Assembly: GCF_030867095.1 (NCBI RefSeq)
Contig: NC_081837.1
Location: 16,634,501 to 16,698,500 of the forward strand
Direction: 5' to 3'
DNA from: Alligator mississippiensis
Lineage: Eukaryota; Chordata; Crocodylia; Alligatoridae
DNA length: 64,000 nucleotides
Part shown: piece after piece, positions 1 to 11,360 of the stretch
Layout: each line of letters starts with the position of its first letter
Numbering within the stretch: the first letter of the stretch is position 1
Translations under genes and position numbers: made by a program
Notes under the pieces: generated by a model
Told to the model about the DNA's origin: nothing
The model's input: the letters and a program-made list of their open reading frames with translations, nothing else
Databases searched by the model: none

Positions 1-830
1 TCTGGTTGGAGCACCTGCTAGCTTCATGCAACTAGCACATGTAACAATAACAGTGAAGACACAATGTCACAGGCTTTAGCATGTGACAGCAACCAGAGTG
101 CATGCCCAGAGTCCTTGGAGAGCGTGTACTCTGATTGTCAGCGTATGCCAAAGCCCACATTGCTGTGCCTGTCTTGCTCCTGTTGCTGATTATACCTGGA
201 ACAAACCTGCTAGCCCAGCTTTCAGTCACATCTTAATTTGACTGTGTACCCTGGCTCTTTAGGGACATAGGGTTGGTGTAAGTACATGACACACCCAGTC
301 TTGTACAGAGTCCAACACACTTTACACAGAGCACAAGGCTGCAGAGAAGGAGGACCTTTGCCCAGAAAACACTATGGAGTGGTGAGAAAACTGAGGCAGG
401 GGCAAGTCTGCAGGTTCATTATTTTGTCTAGATCCATACCAATGTGATTTTTTCATTAAGTCTGGAGACCATCCATCCTGTCCTCCAGGCTCCAAGTCAG
501 TTTTCTCTGACTTGACCTGATCCCATGGTTAAACAGGCCTCCCTGCTTCTTTTCTTCCCTGGTCTGTGAGCTCTTTGCATTTATATGGCTCAAGAACTAG
601 GGACCTTTGTTCTTCTCCTGGGGATTTCCCCTGCCTTTTAGGTCCCTCCCTGCAGAGACACTTGCTCAGCTGCATTTACTGGTGATCACAGCATAGTCAT
701 TTAGGACAATGACTCCCTAGTGTCCCTATGGAAACCCATAGAGAATACATGTCTCAGCGCTGACAGGACACAGTGGAGTCAATATCCATTAGGACATCCC
801 ATGACTAGACATTTCCTAAGGTGAACCAGA
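1..830. other. No gene recognised
   Basis: I see no coding exon, RNA gene or clear repeat here. Open frames are short and have no recognisable domain. The right end abuts a small inverted-repeat element starting at 831. Confidence 0.5.
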
Positions 831-1162
831 GGGCACTTTTACATGTGCTCCGGGCATGAGGTGTTTTAATTAGAGTGGTTCTGAGAGCCGCTCTAATTAA
901 AGCACTGCAGTGTCTTGTGTATCAGCATCCCCAAGCTTCAAAATGGCGATGGGGGTCCTTGAATTAAAGCTCATTCAACGAGCTTTTGTTCAAGCACCCT
1001 GTGGACGCTGATACACAAGATGCAGAGGCTGGCAGGAGCATGGAAATTACTATGCTCCACCAGACTCAATTAATAACAGCATGTCTCAATTAATCAAGTC
1101 TGCTCTGACGTGCTGTAATTACAGTGTATTGGAGCAGACTTGCAGCACATGTACAGGCACCC
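831..1162. mobile_element. Small non-autonomous DNA-transposon-like element with internal hairpins
   Basis: The ends are imperfect inverted repeats: GGGCAC..TACATGTGCT at 831-850 and its counterpart at about 1144-1162. A 3-base direct repeat (AGA) flanks the element on both sides. Inside are a perfect 10-base inverted pair (TTAATTAGAG at 866-875 with 891-900) and a perfect 13-base pair (CTTGTGTATCAGC at 914-926 with 1007-1019). A short hairpin built on AAAGCTC/GAGCTTT sits between the arms of the second pair. There is no open frame of note. This fits a MITE, but I cannot name the superfamily; a 3-base duplication would be compatible with Harbinger-like elements. Confidence 0.5.
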
Positions 1163-1184
1163 AGAATGCCTAAGTTGTGCTGGA

Positions 1185-1370
1185 CTCATGGTTTTCAACC
1201 TTTTTTTCATTTGCGGACCCCTAAAACCTTTTGAATGGAAGTGCAGACCCCTTTGAATTGTAAGTGTGTGTATTTACATACTTTTGAATGATCATAGTTA
1301 ACTTTTGCGGACCCCTTAGACATAATCTGAGGACCCCCAGGGGTCTGTGGACCGCAGCTTGAAAGCCACT
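1185..1370. mobile_element. hAT-type MITE with 8-bp target-site duplication
   Basis: Terminal inverted repeats of the kind ATGGTTTTCAACC at the left and its complement TTGAAAGCCACT at the right enclose an A/T-rich body. That body contains repeated GCGGACCCC and GGACCCC motifs in both orientations. The flanks GTGCTGGA (1177-1184) and GTGCTAGA (1371-1378) match at 7 of 8 bases, as expected for a hAT target-site duplication. It is non-coding and non-autonomous. The overlapping minus-strand open frame is accidental. Confidence 0.65.
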
Positions 1371-1564
1371 GTGCTAGACAGGTTCTCCCAGTTGTCACAA
1401 AAACATCTTTCTGCCTCTGAAAACACTTTTCAGCCTCACCAAGGTGTGTACATGCAGAGAGGCTGAGGAAGCAGGCTGACATTTCAGTGGGCATTGTTGT
1501 TTTTTTCTTCTTTTGGTCTATGCTTCAAGCCAGTGTAATGCAGGGAAGAGGGGACAACTTTGGT

Positions 1565-1725
1565 GAGCAGGAGCTCTGGGTTTTAAACCTGGTGCTGTCA
1601 CTCACTGGCTGTCTAACATTTGGCTAGTTGCTTCACTGGATTGTGTCTTGGGTTCCCCACCTATAAAATGAAGATAATGATACTAGTCCATGCTTTGAGA
1701 TATATGGAGGGCAGACTTTAAATAT
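1565..1725 (+). repeat. MIR-type SINE remnant
   Basis: The order of motifs follows a MIR core: a GAGCTCTGGGTT start, a GCTGTCACTCACTGGCTGT segment, CTATAAAATGAAGATAATGATA, then a decayed tail. It is an ancient, diverged copy. Confidence 0.6.
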
Positions 1726-1739
1726 TGTCATGGCCGGAG

Positions 1740-2774
1740 TCACCAGACTGCAGTGGTCCAAAGAGTTATTTTGCACATGAGTTCAGTCTTCGAAGAAATA
1801 CTCATACTGTTAGTTTGTGATTCAGCTCTTCACAGGTAAAGATTTTGTGAACAGCATACATTTATCCTCCGTCTTCATTTCTCTAATTGCAGATATTTCC
1901 TGGAGCAGAGTTGCTCCCTGAAAACCAGGCATTGAGTCTGAATTGAATTACATGATAGGACACCTTGTGTGCTATTTGTGACAGCCACCCCTCTAGGACT
2001 GGTGCTTATAGTGTACATAAAGTAAATGATGCTGAAAGAAATATCTTGGCTTCACATAGCTGATTCTCCTCCTCGGTATCCCAGAATCTGCTCTGACTCA
2101 GCAGAGGAGCAACAGTATAGTCATGTTTGCTCCTCAATTCAACCATTCAACTTCATTGAATCAATTGGACCAAATCTGGTGCATGGTGTGGTCTCACTGA
2201 AGTGTTCTGCCAGAAGGGTTATTGGAGACACAATGATTGCCCAGATTTCGCATCACCACTGTGTAAGAGCACTAAAGCTCCAGTCTCCTGTGACTTTTTC
2301 TAAAAAAGCAAAACAAACAACCAACAACAAAAGCCCAAGATCTCTTCCATGTCACCCTCCCCCCCCCCACACACACACAGCAGCTGATTAGCTTACTCAG
2401 TCAAAATTCCCACCAAGATCAGGTTGTTGCCTCTTGCCTAAGCAAGGATTGAGGGCCAAAGGCTCACTGGAAAGTCAGGGGAACTTTTTGAATCACAGAT
2501 CATGCTGGCTAGACAGGCAGCAAGTGAAGCGCACAGACTAGGCCAGATGTCAAGTCATTCCAGGTCTTCACTGTGCATGCTTAATGTATGTAGCCAGGTC
2601 AGCCACTTCTTAGAGAGTTCACTGGGTCTCAAACCTTCAGATCCTTGACCTACTGCGCATGCGCAAGACTCAAACTTTTTTACATTATGTCACACTTGGA
2701 TAGGCCAGGGGATGTAGCAGCACCTTGTACTCTACATGTGATGCGAACAATAAGTCCGGGGACAAAAAGCACAG
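1740..2774. other. No gene recognised; short poly-C/(CA)n tract
   Basis: Only short open frames without recognisable domains. A poly-C run passing into (CA)n lies at about 2356-2379. Confidence 0.5.
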
Positions 2775-2912
2775 GTCTTTAAGAGAAGGCTGGATGAACA
2801 CCTTGCTGGGGCCGTTTGACCCCAGTACTCTTTCCTGCCATGGCAGGGGGTCGGACTTGATGATCGGCTCAGGTCCTTTCCAACCCTACCAACTATGAAA
2901 CTATGAAACTAT
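2775..2912 (+). mobile_element. CR1 LINE 3'-end fragment
   Basis: This matches the terminal part of CR1 ORF2 and its short 3' untranslated region, with GGATGAACACCTTGCTGGGG, CCTGCCATGGCAGGGGGTCGG and GGACTTGATGATCGG motifs. It ends in the tail CCAACTATGAAACTATGAAACTATA. The tail type matches the longer element at 19.76-23.33 kb and differs from the younger CR1 copies. It is heavily 5'-truncated. Confidence 0.8.
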
Positions 2913-2939
2913 AAGAGAACATTGGGAACCTGCAATCCA

Positions 2940-5870
2940 TGGGGCGGCCAGCAGTACAGCACAGGTAAGCAATAAGCAGGTAAGAAATAAGGGGCCCCTT
3001 GGGAATCGGAGCTGGGGGGCAGCAAAGGCACCAGTCGCAGGGCTCAAGTGCCTATACACTCATGCTAGGAGCATGGGGAACAAGCAGGATGAACTAGCGC
3101 TCCTGCTTGCAGAAAACACCTACGACTTAGTAGGGCTAACAGAAACCTGGTGGGATTCTTCCCACGACTGGGCGGTACATATGGAGGGTTATAGGCTGTA
3201 CAGAAAAGACAGGGTGGGGAAGAGAGGGGGAGGGGTGGCGCTCTATGTCAGTGAGCGATATACATCGACCCTTATCAAAACGGAATTGGAGGAGGAGAAA
3301 GTAGAAGGATTGTGGGTTAGGTTACATGGAGGTCAAGGAGAAAGGGATTTAGTAGTAGGGGTCTGCTACAGACCCCCACACCAAGGGGAGGAACTAGATT
3401 CAGGGCTCCTGAGGCAGCTCTCAGAGACCATAAAAACTAGGGAGGCAGTAGTCATGGGGGACCTAAACTACCCAGACATATGCTGGGAGACACAGACAGC
3501 AAAGTCCCACCGTTCACGCAGGTTCCTATCCTGTGTACAGGACCTCCATCTGGTGCAGGAAGTACATGGTCCCACTAGGGGGAATGCCTTACTGGACCTG
3601 GTATTGGCAACGGGGGATGACATGGTAGGAGACCTACAGATCGGTGGTCACCTGGGGGACAGTGATCACCAAACAATAGAATTCACCATAAGACGTCGAG
3701 AGGGTAAGGTAACTAGTAGGGTAAAAGTGCTAGACTTTAGGAAAGATGATTTCAATGAACTCAGGCGTTTAGTCAAGGACACACTGCAGAGTAGGAGTTT
3801 TGAAGAGATGGGAGCCCAGGAAGGGTGGCTGTGCCTTAAGGAAATGATCCTTCGGGCACAGAGGGAGATGATCCTGATGCAAGGAAAAAGAGGGAAAGGG
3901 GCCAGGAGGCTTCCTTGGCTGACCAGAGAAATCCAGAGCAGCCTACGGGCTAAAATGGGGGCATATAAAAAGTGGAAACAGGGAGAGATTACTAAAGAGG
4001 AGTATACCTCCTCTACTCGCACTTGCAGGGAGGCAGTTAGACAGGCCAAAGCGACCATGGAGCTGAGGATGGCATCCCAAGTAAAGGATGACAAAAAATT
4101 ATTTTTTAGATATATAGGGAGTAAAAGGAAGGCCCAGGGAGGAATAGGACCCCTGCTAAATGGGCATAAGCAATTGGTGACGGACAGGGGGGACAAGGCT
4201 GAACTCCTCAACGAGTTCTTTGCCTCAGTGTTCCTAAGCGAGGGGCACGACAAGTCTCTCACTGGGGTTGTAGAGAGGCAGCAGCAGGGCGCCAGACTTC
4301 CATGCGTAGACCCTGAGATGGTGCAGAGACACTTGGAGGAACTGGATGCCTTTAAGTCGGCAGGTCCGGATGAGCTCCATCCGAGGGTGCTGAAGGCACT
4401 GGCCGATGTCATTGCAGAGCCACTGGCAGGAATATTTTAACACTCGTGGCGCACGGGCCAAGTCCTGGAGGACTGGAAAAGGGCCAATGTGGTCCCCATT
4501 TTCAAGAAGGGGAGGAAGGAGGACCCAGGCAACTATAGGCCAGTCAGTCTCACCTCCATCCTTGGCAAAGTCTTTGAAAAAATTATCAAGGCTCACATTT
4601 GCGAGAGCCCGGCTGGAAAAATTATGCTGAGGGGAAACCAGCACGGGTTTGTAGCAGGTAGATCATGCCTGACCAATCTAGTCTCTTTTTATGACCAGGT
4701 TACAAAACGCTTGGACGCAGGAGTAGGGGTGGATGTCGTATACTTAGATTTCAGGAAGGCCTTCGATATGGTACCCCACCCCATACTGGTGAACAAGTTA
4801 AGAGGCTGTGACTTGGATGACTACACAGTCCAGTGGGTGATGAATTGGTTAGAGGGTTGCACCCAGACAATCATAGTGGATGGGTCGGTTTCGACCTGGA
4901 AGGGTGTGGGCAGTGGGGTCCCGCAGGGCTTGGTCCTTGGACCGATACTCTTCAATGTCTTCATCAGCGACTTGGACGAGGGAGTGAAGTGTACTCTGCC
5001 CAAGTTTGCAGATGATATAAAACTGTGGGGAGAAGTGGGCATGCCAGAGGGCAGGGAACAACTACAAGCAGACCTGGACAAGTTGGATAAATGGGCAGAA
5101 AACAACAGAATGCAATTCAACAAGGAGAAATGCAAAGTGCTGCACCTAGGGAGGAAAAATGTCCAGCATACCTACTGCCTAGGAAATGACCTGCTTGGAG
5201 GCATGGAAGCGGAAAGGGATCTTGGAGTCCTAGTGGACTCCAAGGTGAACATGAGTCGGCAGTGTGACGAAGCCATCAGAAAAGCTAATGGCACTTTATT
5301 GTGCATCAGTAGATGCATGACGAACAGAACCAAGGAGGTGATACTTCCCCTCTATCGGGCGCTGGTCAGACCGCAGTTGGAGTACTGCGTGCAGTTTTGG
5401 GCGCCGCACTTCAAGAGGGATGTGGATAACCTGGAGAGGGGCCAGAGAAGGGCCACACGTATGGTTAAGGGCTTGCAGGCCAAGCCCTATGAGGAGAGAC
5501 TGGGGCACCTGGACCTCTTCAGCCTCCGCAAGAGAAGGTTGAGAGGCGACCTTGTGGCTGCCTATAAGTTCATCACGGGGGCACAGAAGGGAATTGGTGA
5601 GGCTTTACTCACCAAGACGCCCCTGGGGGTTACAAGAAATAATGGCCATAAGCTAGCAGAGAGCAGATTTAGACTAGACATTAGGAAGAACTTCTTCACA
5701 GTTAGAGTGGCCAAAGTCTGGAACAGGCTCCCAAGGGAGGTGGTGCTCTCCCCTACCCTGGGGGTCTTCAAGAGGAGGTTAGATGGGCATCTAGCTGGGG
5801 TCATCTAGACCCAGCACTCTTTCCTGCTTATGCAGGGGGTTGGACTTGATGATCTATTGAGGTCCCTTCT
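2940..5870 (+). mobile_element. Long CR1 LINE copy (copy 1), 3' tail split by copy 2
   Basis: A non-LTR retrotransposon of the CR1 family, 5'-truncated close to the start of ORF2. The left boundary is approximate; sequence homologous to other CR1 copies is clear from about 3020. Its 3' end is interrupted at about 5870 by a second CR1 (5871-8232). The expected missing tail (ACCCTAACATCTATGAATCT) reappears after that insertion at 8233-8256, so the element originally ran to what is now about 8256. High similarity to copy 2 and few lesions suggest a relatively young copy. Confidence 0.85.
3073..5808 (+). pseudogene. CR1 ORF2 (endonuclease-reverse transcriptase), one in-frame stop
   Basis: About 912 codons in one frame, broken by a single TAA at 4438-4440 where copy 2 has GAA. 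The N-terminal third is the apurinic-like endonuclease, with LTETWWD, YRPPHQGEE, MGDLNYPDICWE, HGPTRGNALLDLVLAT and LGDSDHQ. The middle is the reverse transcriptase, with NYRPVSLTSILGK, NQHGFVAGRSC, VVYLDFRKAFD, GVPQGLVLGPILFNVF and the catalytic FADD box. The C-terminal part runs through the LRGDLVAAYKF region and ends at GVI-stop. The frame stays open upstream of the ATG (…GLKCLYTHARS), so the true start lies further 5', as in other CR1 copies. The protein would nick DNA and prime reverse transcription of its own RNA. This copy is dead as it stands because of the stop and the 5' truncation. Confidence 0.85.
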
Positions 5871-8139
5871 GGCCCTCCACCTGACACAGGAGGTACATGG
5901 TCCCACTAGGGGGAATGCCATACTGGATCTGGTATTGGCAACAGGGGATGACATGATAGGGGACCTCCAGATCGGTAGCCATTTGGGGGACAGTAATCAC
6001 CTCATAATAGAATTCACCATAAGACGGCGAGTGGGTAAGGTAACTAGTAGGGTGAAAGTGCTAGACTTTAGGAAAGCTGATCTCAATGCACTCAGGCGAT
6101 TAGTCAAGGACGCACTGCAGAGTAGGAGTTTTGAAGGGATGGGAGCCCAAGAAGGGTGGCTGTGCCTTAAGGAAACGATCCTTCGGGCACAAAGCAAGAC
6201 GATCCCCGAGTGAGGCAAAAAAGGGAAAGGGGCCAGGAGGCTTCCATGGCTGACCAGAGAAATCCAGGGCAGCCTAAGGGCCAAAAGGGGAGCACATAAA
6301 AAGTGGAAACAAGGTAAGATCACTAAAGATGAATATACCTCCTCTGCTCGTGCTTGTAGGGAGGCAGTTAGATGGGCCAAAACTACAATGGAGCTGAGGA
6401 TGGCAACCCAAGTAAAAGACAACAAGAAATTGTTTTTTAGATATATAGGGAGTAAAAGGAAGGCCCAGGGAGGAATAGGACCCCTGCTAAATGGGCAGAA
6501 ACAATTGGTGACGGACAGGGGGGACAAGGCTGAACTCCTCAACGAGTTCTTTGCCTCAGTGTTCCTAAGCGAGGGGCAAGACAAGTCTCTCACTGGGGTT
6601 GTAGAGAGGCAGCAGCATGGCACCAGACTTGCATACGTAGATCCTGAGATGGTGCAGAGTCACTTGGAAGAACTGGATGCCTTTAAGTCGGCAGGCCCGG
6701 ATGAGCTCCATCCAAGGGTGCTGAAGGCACTGGCCGACATCATTGCAGAGCCACTGGCAGGAATATTCGAATGCTTGTGGCGCACGGGCCAAGTCCCGGA
6801 GGACTGGAAAAGGGCTAACGTGGTTCCCATTTTCAAAAAGGGGAGGAAGGAGGACCCGGGCAACTATAGGCCGGTCAGTCTCACCTCCATCCTTGGCAAA
6901 GTCTTTGAAAAAATTATCAAGGCTCACATTTGTGAGAGCCCGCCAGGGCACATTATGCTGAGGGGAAACCAGCACGGGTTTGTGGCGGGCAGATCGTGCC
7001 TGACTAAGCTAGTCTCTTTCTATGACCAGGTTACGAAACGCCTGGACACAGGAGGAGGGGTGGATGTCGTATACTTGGACTTCAGGAAGGCCTTCGATAC
7101 GGTATCCCACCCCATACTGGTGAACAAGTTAAGAGGCTGTGACGTGGATGACTACACAGTCCGGTGGGTGGCAAATTGGCTAGAGGGTTGCACCCAAAGA
7201 GTCGTGGTGGATGGGTCGGTCTCGACCTGGAAGGGTGTGGGCAGTGGGGTCCCGCAGGGTTCGGTCCTTGGACCGATACTCTTTAATGTCTTCATCAGCG
7301 ACTTGGACGAGGGAGTCAAATGTACTTTGTCCAAGTTTGCAGATGACACAAAGCTATGGGGAGAAGTGGACACGCCGGAGGGCAGGGAACAGCTGCAGGC
7401 AGACCTGGACAGGTTGGACAAGTGGGCAGAAAACAACAGGATGCAGTTCAACAAGGAGAAATGCAAAGTGCTGCACCTAGGGAGGAAAAATGTCCAGCAC
7501 ACCTACAGCCTAGGGAATGACCTGCTGGGTGGCACAGAGGTGGAAAGGGATCTTGGAGTCCTAGTGGACTCCAAGATGAACATGAGCTGGCAGTGTGACG
7601 AAGCCATCAGAAAAGCCAATGGCACTTTATCGTGCATCAGCAGATGCATGACAAATAGGTCCAAGGAGGTGATAGTTCCCCTCTATAGGGCGCTGGTCAG
7701 ACTGCAGTTGGAGTACTGTGTGCAATTCTGGGCGCCACACTTCAAGAAGGATGCGGATAACCTGGAGAGGGTCCAGAGAAGGGCAACTCATATGGTCAAG
7801 GGCCTGCAGACCAAGCCCTACGAGGAGAGACTAGAGAAACTGGACCTTTTCAGCCTCCGCAAGAGAAGGTTGAGAGGCGACCTTGTGGCTGCCTATAAGT
7901 TCATCACGGGGGCACAGAAGGGAATTGGTGAGTATTTATTCACCAAGGCGCCCCCAGGGGTTACAAGAAACAATGGCCACAAGCTAGCAGAGAGCAGATT
8001 TAGATTGGACATTAGGAAGAACTTCTTCACAGTTCGAGTGGCCAAGGTCTGGAACGGGCTCCCAAGGGAGGTGGTGCTCTCCCCTACCCTGGGGGTCTTC
8101 AAGAGGAGGTTAGATGAGCATCTAGCTGGGGTCATCTAG
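5871..8139 (+). pseudogene. Truncated CR1 ORF2 (copy 2), one in-frame stop
   Basis: The frame is continuous from the junction to the terminal GVI-stop at 8139, except for one TGA at 6211-6213. It encodes the second half of the endonuclease (HGPTRGNAILDLVLATGDD), then a complete reverse transcriptase with NYRPVSLTSILGKVFEK, NQHGFVAGRSC, YLDFRKAFDTV, GVPQGSVLGPILFNVF and KFADDTKLWGE. The uninterrupted part after the stop is about 640 codons (583 from the first downstream ATG). It cannot act alone because the first half of the endonuclease is absent. Confidence 0.85.
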
Positions 8140-8232
8140 ACCCAGCACTCTTTCCTGCTTATGCAGGGGGTCGGACTCGATGATCTATTGAGGTCCCTTC
8201 CGACCCTAACATCTATGAATCTATGAATCTAT
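5871..8232 (+). mobile_element. CR1 LINE copy 2, inserted in the 3' tail of copy 1
   Basis: A 5'-truncated CR1 whose homology begins mid-endonuclease, at the position equivalent to about 3540 in copy 1, and runs to a full 3' tail. Its tail (ACCCTAACATCTATGAATC, with extra CTATGAAT units) is followed at 8233 by a second ACCCTAACATC unit, which is best read as the displaced tail of copy 1. Same strand and same subfamily as copy 1. Confidence 0.8.
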
Positions 8233-8256
8233 GACCCTAACATCTATGAATCTATA
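8233..8256 (+). repeat. Displaced 3' tail of CR1 copy 1
   Basis: A second ACCCTAACATCTATGAATC unit follows the complete tail of copy 2 directly. This is the piece missing from the end of copy 1 at 5870. A tail duplication within copy 2 is the alternative reading. Confidence 0.55.
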
Positions 8257-10060
8257 AGACACCAAGTCCATCTCCCTCACTTTGCATCTCACTTTGAGAC
8301 TTTTTCATAGTCTTATTGCTCTACCCCCCAACAACCACACTTCTTACCTGTTGAAGGGAAATCAGAAACATGGCTCTTTGCACCATCAAAATCAGATTGG
8401 ATCTAGGACAAGCTATGCCTGTGTGGGGCAAGAGGCCAGGCAAGCATCCTGTCCCACACTGCCCCAACACAAACAGCATGGCACTGCTGGCTAAAGTACC
8501 TACTGAGAGCAGAAAATCACAGCTGTATTTCACAGGCAGGAGAGAGTCATTGAACTCCATCAGCTGCAGGAGTCTTTAGATACTCAGGATGAAATGACTG
8601 TACTGCAGGGAGGGGAGAACAGGGTTTTGAAATGAAGTCACACCAAGAAACTGATCCTCGGCAGATGTATCACTGCACTAATTTACACCCACTATGGAAC
8701 CGGTCTGGAGGCAGCCTTGGCTTCCAAGAACCATTACCTAGACACAGATACAATGATACCCAGGCAGAGGGCTGTGCCATGCGCAATGGGTCATGCCAAC
8801 AGCTGTCTCCCTGCTGCTGTGTCAAGTTTCTTCCAGCAGGACAGTCCCCCTGTGCCCTGGTGGCCTTCTCACCAGCCCCTGCCTCATGGAGCTCTCGGCA
8901 GACACGGGATTCCAGTCCCTTTTCTGCAGAGGCTGAGCCCACTTCTTCCAAGCAACAAAACTCCACATAACCGCCAAGTATAAGCCATGTCTTTCCCTTA
9001 TACAGCCTCTCCCCATATCCTCTGCCTGCCTGCCTCTCTGGTCCCTTTTTCTGTGGCATCCCTGAGTCCTCGCCACACTGCTTCCTGAATCCAGACAGCC
9101 CTTTCCATCCCAACAGGCCTGGATCCTGAGCCACCATCTTCTGCCCAAGGACCCTTAGATTTTATCCATCTCACCTGAGGTAGACTGAGCCCCAAGCCCG
9201 CTAAAGCACCAGCTGCCTTTTGGATACTCTTCCTCCCACCTCCCTCTTTCAAGTTTTTTTGTTTGTTTGTTTGTTTGGGGTTTTTTGTGACGGGGAGGAG
9301 GAGGGGAGGAATTTTTCATATTCCAAGTCAAATTAGTCAAATCTGTTCTGAATTCTCTTGATTAAGCACCACTCAATCCATCAAACACTGTATGTGGTGC
9401 TACAACTGGCAAGTATCCTCCACCCTGGACTTTTCAGCCTGGGGCTTCAGATACCCCCAAATCCCTTGGCAGGCATCCTATGTGCAGGCCCAAGCCCAGA
9501 CATTTGGGGTTCAGATGCCCCTGAGTCTCACTTGCCCTTAACCAAAGGCCACAGGACCGAGGTAGGGAGGAGTCCCCCATTTCCATAAAGTAGGCATGGA
9601 AGCTGGCCAGTGGGTACAAGACTTTCATAGGGCATCCGATCCACAGTGCATCGGACAGGGGTGCACCCTCCACTACACAATGTCACTTAAAGCCATCTTG
9701 GTTTGAGTAACCGACCAACACAGCGGCTACACTTGATATTAGCCTACAAGAGGCCAAGTTGCTGTAACTTGAACGAACGGGTTTGGGCTGGGTTATAACA
9801 GTGGAGTCTCTTACAACACAGTACTTCTAATACATCAGAGAGACGGGGTGAGGAAGCAGCCAGGGAGAAGAGGTGTCAGCAGCCAACTGTGTTATTTGTT
9901 AAGGTTTATTTTGAACAGTTATCCAGTCTTTTTTTAGACTCCTTCTCAGCAAGTGAAAATGAGGGAATATCACCGTCATGGGGGAGCATTAGCAAGAAGG
10001 TTTCTTCATGTCTTGACTGCTGTGGACTGGAAGGATCAACTACACAGGGGAGATCAGGAC
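8257..10060. other. No gene recognised
   Basis: No exon with a recognisable domain. A T-rich (TTTG)n stretch lies at about 9252-9280. The phrase GACCAACACAGCGGCTACAC at about 9710 resembles the end of the repeat seen at 48.8 kb, but it is too short to call. Confidence 0.5.
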
Positions 10061-10099
10061 TTCACATAAGGGAGGGGTCGAACCTCCAAGTGCCAGTTC

Positions 10100-11360
10100 C
10101 AGTGGTTAACCCTGAAAAAAGTGGCCCTCATTCAGAGCCCAAATGCCGAACGATCCCTGCAGCTAAAACACCCACCAAAAGTGATACCGCTTATTGCTGT
10201 GCATAGTCCCGGGGCCCTGGCACACAGGGGGCTGTTCACACTGCACCATTCACCACAAGATGGGACCAGAGCTTGTGGTGGTGTTTGCTGGATCTTGAAG
10301 CAAAAAAATTGGAGCCAGTGCTTCAGTGAAGCCAAGCCCCAGGGGGTGGGAAATGCCAGCCTGGGAATAGGCACAGCCTCCCAAATGCAGCAGGGTCTAG
10401 AGGTCAGGTCAGTGATCCCAGCGACTGTGTCCAACCACAACAAGATGCAGAAGGCAGTCAGAGACAGAGACAAGCTATCAACCGTGGAGACACTCCCCGA
10501 CGAGGACTGCCAAGCCATCTGGAACCGGATCTTCCGCAAGGACCTCCGCAAGGACCACAGGGACTGGAGCTGGTTGATAGCACACCAAGTACTCCCAGCG
10601 AGGGCGTGGAGGTACAGGGAGGGACGAGGGATTCAACCCAATTGCCCCAGGGAAACCTGCCAAGAAAAAGCAGAGCCCATTGTCCACCTCCTATGGCACT
10701 GCCCAGATGCCAAGGGTGTGTGGAAAAAGGTAAGCTGGCTCCTTGAAAGAGTGACAGGAGTCAGGCTGATGACAAAGGAGGTGGCGATGTACGGACACCT
10801 GACTGAGCAGCAGACAATGCACTTTGACCAGTTTGTGTCCTGTCAGGCACGCCGAGCTCAAGGAAACAGACTGCGTTAAAATGTTTCTGAGTGAACTTCA
10901 GTCCTACCACCGGAAATCGGTGAGTGAGGATGGAGAAGATGGAGCCAACTTCATCTGGAAAATTGACACCTGGTACGCGTTGTTCGAAGACCCCCCGGGA
11001 GGGGAAGTGGACAGAGAGAACGAAGAGGACAGATGGGCAAGTGGACCTGGAGACAGTGAGAAGGACTACAACAGGATCAGCAGCAGTGGAAGTGACAGTG
11101 ACAGCAACAAGGACAGTGAATGAACTGAGAATATAAACCCCAAATCAGGGTTTGAACTAAAGGGCTGCAATTGGGGTAGGTGAGGGTGGGTGTGCAGGGG
11201 CGCAGGGGAGTGGGGGCATTTATTGAAACGGGAAGCACAGGTTTCTTAACGCGGTTTGAAGTTGTGTGATGGAAAGTTTATGACAGAGGAGATGTATATA
11301 TATATATAACTTCCTCTATCTATATATATATATAGAAATACGTTTTAATAAAAAAAAAAG
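10100..11360 (+). mobile_element. LINE C-terminal fragment, probably L1/Tx1 group (copy A)
   Basis: The region carries the end of a LINE ORF2, a 3' untranslated region and an A-rich end (AATAAAAAAAAAA at about 11346). It is not CR1. A second, more decayed relative lies at about 17.93-19.08 kb with the same order of parts. The left boundary is uncertain: clear similarity between the copies begins at about 10425 (NHNKMQ). A (TA)n tract sits in the untranslated part at about 11295-11335. Confidence 0.6.
10121..11123 (+). pseudogene. LINE ORF2 C-terminus with Cys-His knuckle and acidic tail
   Basis: Two overlapping frames. The first (10121-10879, 252 codons) contains DCQAIWNRIFRKDLRKDH, then a Cys-x4-Cys pair (NCPRETCQEKAE) followed by HLLWHCPDAKGVWKKV, i.e. 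a His-x4-Cys pair. This is the CCHC-like knuckle common at LINE ORF2 C-termini. The second frame (10824-11123) continues with DCVKMFLSELQSYHRKS and ends in an acidic, Ser-rich tail. Compared with copy B, about 43 bases are missing near 10845 (the part encoding RNTLWKTRNLLMYR in copy B), which explains the change of frame. Function in the intact element would be part of the retrotransposition protein. A host gene captured from a LINE is possible but unsupported. Confidence 0.55.

Noticed and set aside
3666-4412. 248-codon minus-strand open frame
   Set aside because: It is the reverse-strand shadow of CR1 ORF2; the same shadow recurs opposite other CR1 copies.
9700-9740. Possible further copy of the 47.6/48.8-kb repeat
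   Set aside because: Only about 20 bases (GACCAACACAGCGGCTACAC) are similar, too short to separate from chance.
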